Shown: piece after piece, positions 6,205 through 8,807 of the stretch | Layout of the letters: each line of letters begins with the position of its first letter | Numbering within the stretch: the stretch's first letter is position 1 | Source of the DNA: Bacteroidota bacterium | Lineage (GTDB): Bacteria; Bacteroidota; Bacteroidia; Flavobacteriales_D; Crocinitomicaceae | DNA: 8,807 nucleotides | Assembly (NCBI GenBank): GCA_016866415.1 | Contig: VGML01000082.1 | Coordinates: forward strand, 1-8,807 | Reading direction: 5' to 3' | The notes under the pieces: model-generated | What the model was told of the DNA's origin: nothing | The model's database searches: none | The model's input: the letters and a program-made list of their open reading frames with translations, nothing else | Translations under genes and position numbers: made by a program

Positions 6205-6219
6205 CCAAAACAAAAAATT

Positions 6220-6864
6220 ATGGCAGGAATATTAAGTTATTTTTTACCGAAGGATAAAGTGTTTTATTCTTTGTTTGAAGAGGCAAGCGACAATCTTCAG
6301 GATATTGCAGCAAAGCTGGTTCAGGTGGTTCATGAGCCGGATTACAACAAGCGTGCGACACTAATTAATGAAATGGAAAACATCGAGCATAAAAACGATG
6401 AAATCACGCATAAAATTTTCATAGAATTAGGAAAAAATTTCATTACACCTTTTGATAGAGAAGATATTCACAGTTTGGCTTCTGCTTTGGATGATATTGC
6501 TGATTATATATATGCTGCAGCGAAAAAAATTAACTTCTACAAAATCGATCCTATTTCGGACCAAGGAATCCAAAAAACGGCAGAAGCAATTAATGATGCT
6601 GTTAAAGCGGTAAAAGCGGCAGTAACCGAATTGAGAAATTTGAAAAATACGCAGAAAATCATTGAATGTGTTATTAAAATCAACAGCATTGAGAACAGTG
6701 CGGATGACATCTTCGATATGAATATTGAACGTCTTTTCGACTCTGATGTGGATGCAAAAGAACTTATCAAAAGACGTGAGATTTATCAAGTAATGGAAAT
6801 CGCAACAGACAAATGCGAAGATGCTGGAAATGTCATTGAATCCATCGTTGTAAAATACGCTTAA
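6220..6864 (+). CDS. DUF47 family PhoU-like protein
   Basis: This soluble all-helical protein (214 aa) belongs to the DUF47/PhoU-like family, whose genes very often sit directly before a PiT transporter and are thought to modulate it. From the ATG at 6220 the protein begins with the usual S-Y-F-L-P-K-D-x-x-F-Y-S-L-F-E segment (6-20). It then shows acidic helix motifs like those that bind metal in PhoU: E54/H57/D60/E61/H64, the DREDIHSLASALDDIADYI block (79-97), IENSADDIFDMNIERLF (157-173), and the final TDKCEDAGNVIESIVVKYA helix. Length is normal. The frame continues upstream to 6118, but that part is cut by the promoter and has no family resemblance. The transporter gene follows after 27 nt, so they form an operon. 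It may also link phosphate flux to the PhoR-like kinase, as PhoU does in E. coli; that is inference. Confidence 0.92.
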   Translation: MAGILSYFLPKDKVFYSLFEEASDNLQDIAAKLVQVVHEPDYNKRATLINEMENIEHKNDEITHKIFIELGKNFITPFDREDIHSLASALDDIADYIYAAAKKINFYKIDPISDQGIQKTAEAINDAVKAVKAAVTELRNLKNTQKIIECVIKINSIENSADDIFDMNIERLFDSDVDAKELIKRREIYQVMEIATDKCEDAGNVIESIVVKYA

Positions 6865-6891
6865 AATAATCAATAACTTAATACTATAATT

Positions 6892-8475
6892 ATGTTTACG
6901 TTATTAATCGTCGTAATTGCTATTGCTTTAATTTTTGACTTGGTAAATGGATTCCACGACGCTGCGAATTCGATTGCAACGGTGGTTTCAACAAAAGTAT
7001 TGACTCCTTTTCAAGCGGTAGTTTGGGCTGCGTTATTTAATGTGATTGCATTTTGGGTCTTTGATATGAGCGTTGGCAATACGGTTGCTAAAACAGTTGA
7101 CAATAATGTCATTGATTTATGGGTGATTTTGGCTGGTTTATTGGCCGCAACCTTCTGGAATTTATTAACTTGGTGGTTAGGCATTCCTTCTTCGTCATCA
7201 CACACCTTGATTGGAGGATTTGCGGGTGCAGCTGTTGCTCATGCCGGATTTGGAGTAATTGAAACAGGAGAAATAGTCAAAGTTGTTCTCTTTATCTTCT
7301 TGGCGCCATTGATCGGTGGATTTATAGCATTCTTAATTGCATTGGTGACTATCAATCGAGGCTTCTGGAAAAAAATGATTGTAATCGCGCTTTTGTCTGG
7401 TGCAACACTTTATGTAATGCAATATATGATTAACTATATGGATATGAAGCCGATCATGATGTATATCGTTGTGGGGATGATTACCATATTCAACTTAGTT
7501 TACATTTGGTTTGAATTAAGACACGGAAAAAAATCCTCTGCTTTAAAAGAGGCGAACATGCACAAACGACTTCAATTGCTTTCATCTGCAGCTTTCTCGC
7601 TCGGGCATGGAGGTGCTGACTCTCAAAAAGTGATGGGGATTATTTGCGCTGCATTGTTAGTTTATGGCAATATGGGACGAGAAGGAAAATTGGAAAATGA
7701 CGTTCCAAAATCTCTTCAAATCACCGAATTGATGCAGATTGAATACAACAATGAAGAGCATAAATTAGAGAAATTCAAACCCGAAGTTACCGAATTAGAT
7801 TCAATGATTTATTACGTTGAGCATAAAGCTATTCATGTTGCAGCAACAGGTGAAGAAATCTATGATAAAAAAGGGAAATTGAACCCGGAATTCAAAGGGA
7901 AAGTTAGCCACTCTTTCAAAGAAATTGATGATGAACTCTCTAAAATTGAAGTTTATACCTTCGGGGATGCGCTTTGTGATGCCAAAACAAATGATACAAT
8001 CTTCAATGATAAAGTTTTGGATAAAACCTACAAGTACGCAAGTATTTTTAGCGCCTATGTTGACTATAAAGGAAAACTTTTAGACGGGCACAAAATCAAG
8101 ACAAAAGTGCATTCAGATACTATGCCTTTTTGGATATCATTTGGATGTTATTTGATGATTGGTATTGGAACACTCATGGGAGGATGGAAGATTGTGAAAA
8201 CTATGGGAACAAAAATCACGAAAGTGACCCCTTTAGAGGGTGTTTGTGCTGAAACCGCAGGTGCATTGACTTTATTCACGGTCTCTCAGTTTGGAATACC
8301 AGTTTCTACTACGCACACCATAACCGGTTCAATAATTGGGGTAGGAGCAACAAAACGACTAAGTGCTGTTCGTTGGGGAGTAACCATCAATCTGCTTTGG
8401 GCCTGGATTCTTACCATTCCCGTTAGCGCATTACTTGCCGCAATCTTTTATTATTTGATTATTTGGATGAAATAA
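6892..8475 (+). CDS. pit: PiT-family inorganic phosphate transporter
   Basis: This inner-membrane, low-affinity, ion-coupled phosphate symporter (527 aa) belongs to the PiT family (PF01384). The two inverted family repeats are clear: the N-terminal one with GFHDAANSIAT (20-30) and GIPSSSSHTLIGG (97-109), and the C-terminal one with GVCAETAGALT (450-460) and GIPVSTTHTITGSIIGVG (468-485). Between them SLGHGGADSQKVMG (236-249) corresponds to the second GxxD signature. About ten hydrophobic helices are visible: six to seven before residue 210, then 228-258, 412-434, 450-475 and 500-524. A hydrophilic loop of about 150 residues (260-410) separates the halves; E. coli PitA has a comparable large loop, so this is not odd in itself. 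The gene follows the DUF47 gene by 27 nt and ends at a strong terminator. Substrate is phosphate, probably as a metal-phosphate complex in PitA-like members. Confidence 0.95.
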   Translation: MFTLLIVVIAIALIFDLVNGFHDAANSIATVVSTKVLTPFQAVVWAALFNVIAFWVFDMSVGNTVAKTVDNNVIDLWVILAGLLAATFWNLLTWWLGIPSSSSHTLIGGFAGAAVAHAGFGVIETGEIVKVVLFIFLAPLIGGFIAFLIALVTINRGFWKKMIVIALLSGATLYVMQYMINYMDMKPIMMYIVVGMITIFNLVYIWFELRHGKKSSALKEANMHKRLQLLSSAAFSLGHGGADSQKVMGIICAALLVYGNMGREGKLENDVPKSLQITELMQIEYNNEEHKLEKFKPEVTELDSMIYYVEHKAIHVAATGEEIYDKKGKLNPEFKGKVSHSFKEIDDELSKIEVYTFGDALCDAKTNDTIFNDKVLDKTYKYASIFSAYVDYKGKLLDGHKIKTKVHSDTMPFWISFGCYLMIGIGTLMGGWKIVKTMGTKITKVTPLEGVCAETAGALTLFTVSQFGIPVSTTHTITGSIIGVGATKRLSAVRWGVTINLLWAWILTIPVSALLAAIFYYLIIWMK

Positions 8476-8496
8476 ATACTTGAATTTAAGTAGAAT

Positions 8497-8525
8497 AAGG
8501 GAAGATTAAGTGTCTTCCCTTTTTT
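8497..8525 (+). terminator. Rho-independent terminator of DUF47-pit operon
   Basis: A perfect 9-bp stem, AAGGGAAGA (8497-8505) pairing with TCTTCCCTT (8513-8521), encloses a 7-nt loop and is followed directly by T residues. It lies 21 bp after the pit stop codon and isolates the operon from the secreted-protein gene downstream. Confidence 0.9.
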
Positions 8526-8578
8526 GTATTTAAATTTTTTTCTGTCACGATAGATTTTTTTAAATTATCAATTTGTTG

Positions 8579-8586
8579 TATATTTG
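8579..8586 (+). promoter_or_regulatory. Promoter -7 element of the secreted-protein gene
   Basis: TATATTTG is a perfect TAnnTTTG match, 23 bp before the ATG at 8610, giving a leader of about 18-20 nt. No TTG is found 17-23 bp upstream; that stretch is T- and A-rich only. The leader itself is almost pure A and T, typical for well-translated genes in this phylum. Confidence 0.5.
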
Positions 8587-8609
8587 CAAAACAATTTAAA
8601 AAAATTATA

Positions 8610-8807
8610 ATGAAAAAATTTTTACTTTCTTTTTCTGTCATTTTAACTGCGGCAGTAGCTAATGCACAGGTAATTGTAGCTGGTGTTTCTCCTCAGAACA
8701 TCGTTGCAAATTACACACACACTTGGGCCGATCCAGCAGGAGGTTGGGGAACTCCAGATTGGAATATTCCTGGTCCGAACTCTTTTGTTCAAGACACCTT
8801 GATGATT
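8610..8807 (+). CDS. Secreted protein, 3'-truncated by window end
   Basis: This is an open reading frame of 66 codons without a stop, so only the N-terminus is seen. It begins with a textbook signal peptide: MKKFLLSF, a hydrophobic core (SVILTAAVA) and the cleavage site NA-Q at residue 19/20. The mature start (VIVAGVSPQNIVANY, then THTWADPAGGWGTPDW and SFVQDTLMI) is rich in Trp, Pro and Gly. From memory this resembles the N-terminal part of large Bacteroidota secreted proteins that carry a protease-associated (PA) domain and a type IX secretion tail, but the diagnostic regions are outside the window, so I do not assign a family. It has its own promoter and follows a terminator, so it is not part of the phosphate operon. 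Confidence 0.8.
   Translation, partial: MKKFLLSFSVILTAAVANAQVIVAGVSPQNIVANYTHTWADPAGGWGTPDWNIPGPNSFVQDTLMI

Larger units (their letters stand above)
5915..6219. promoter_or_regulatory. Divergent control region of porin and DUF47-pit
   Basis: This 305-bp noncoding, very AT-rich stretch separates the porin gene (leftward) from the DUF47 gene (rightward). From left to right it holds the porin leader (5915-5967), a porin -7 element (5968-5975), a tandem 11-bp array (5981-6055), a run of eight T (6058-6065) with no hairpin before it, a stretch from 6066 to 6133 where I see nothing definite, a second hexamer cluster (6134-6160) and the DUF47-pit promoter (6177-6204). No small ORF here looks convincing. 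Confidence 0.75.

Noticed and set aside
6118..6219. N-terminal extension of the DUF47 protein from a TTG codon
   Set aside because: The stretch contains the promoter, shows no family resemblance, and the ATG at 6220 gives the normal DUF47 N-terminus and length.
6427..6873. Open frame of 148 codons on the minus strand
   Set aside because: It is antisense to the DUF47 gene, is rich in Phe, Ile, Asn and Cys as expected from a shadow of an AT-rich helical gene, and has no recognisable motif.
7669..8121. Large hydrophilic insertion in the PiT transporter as a novel domain
   Set aside because: E. coli PitA and related PiT proteins also carry a large soluble loop between the two repeats, so the size is within family range.

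Overview
The window looks chromosomal and comes from a Bacteroidota genome, most likely a flavobacterium-like lineage (Flavobacteriales). The DNA is AT-rich. Several upstream regions carry the Bacteroidota -7 element TAnnTTTG, Shine-Dalgarno sequences are weak or absent, exported proteins have signal peptides ending in A-Q or T-Q, and the protein families match that phylum. No mobile element, CRISPR array, tRNA or rRNA was seen.

Layout. (1) Bases 1-1589, plus strand: the 3' part of an OmpR/PhoB-type response regulator, then a two-helix membrane sensor kinase that starts inside the regulator's stop codon. (2) Bases 1594-4165, minus strand, read from right to left: a CvpA-family membrane protein, a small predicted outer-membrane protein overlapping it by 11 nt, then thyA and folA separated by one base. 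(3) Bases 4267-4713, plus strand: tadA, divergent from the CvpA gene. (4) Bases 4718-5914, minus strand: an OprO/OprP-type phosphate-selective porin, tail to tail with tadA. (5) Bases 5915-6219: a 305-bp divergent control region. (6) Bases 6220-8475, plus strand: a PhoU-like DUF47 protein and a PiT phosphate transporter, followed by a clear intrinsic terminator. (7) Bases 8610-8807: the start of a secreted protein cut by the window end.

How the parts work together. ThyA makes dTMP and dihydrofolate; FolA recycles the dihydrofolate. TadA makes inosine at the tRNA wobble position. The porin, DUF47 protein and PiT form a plausible phosphate route from outer membrane to cytoplasm. The PhoB/PhoR-like pair about 4.4 kb away is a candidate regulator, but only by family resemblance and proximity.

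The most interesting signal is in the porin/DUF47 control region. An array of TTAAC(A/T)-like hexamers repeats every 11 bp (five units in register, then two more after a 2-bp shift). A second, looser cluster lies just upstream of the DUF47-pit promoter. An 11-bp head-to-tail repeat is the known geometry of Pho boxes bound by PhoB/PhoP regulators, and TTAACA matches the Bacillus PhoP consensus. This suggests a Bacteroidota Pho-type operator serving two divergent phosphate-uptake transcripts.
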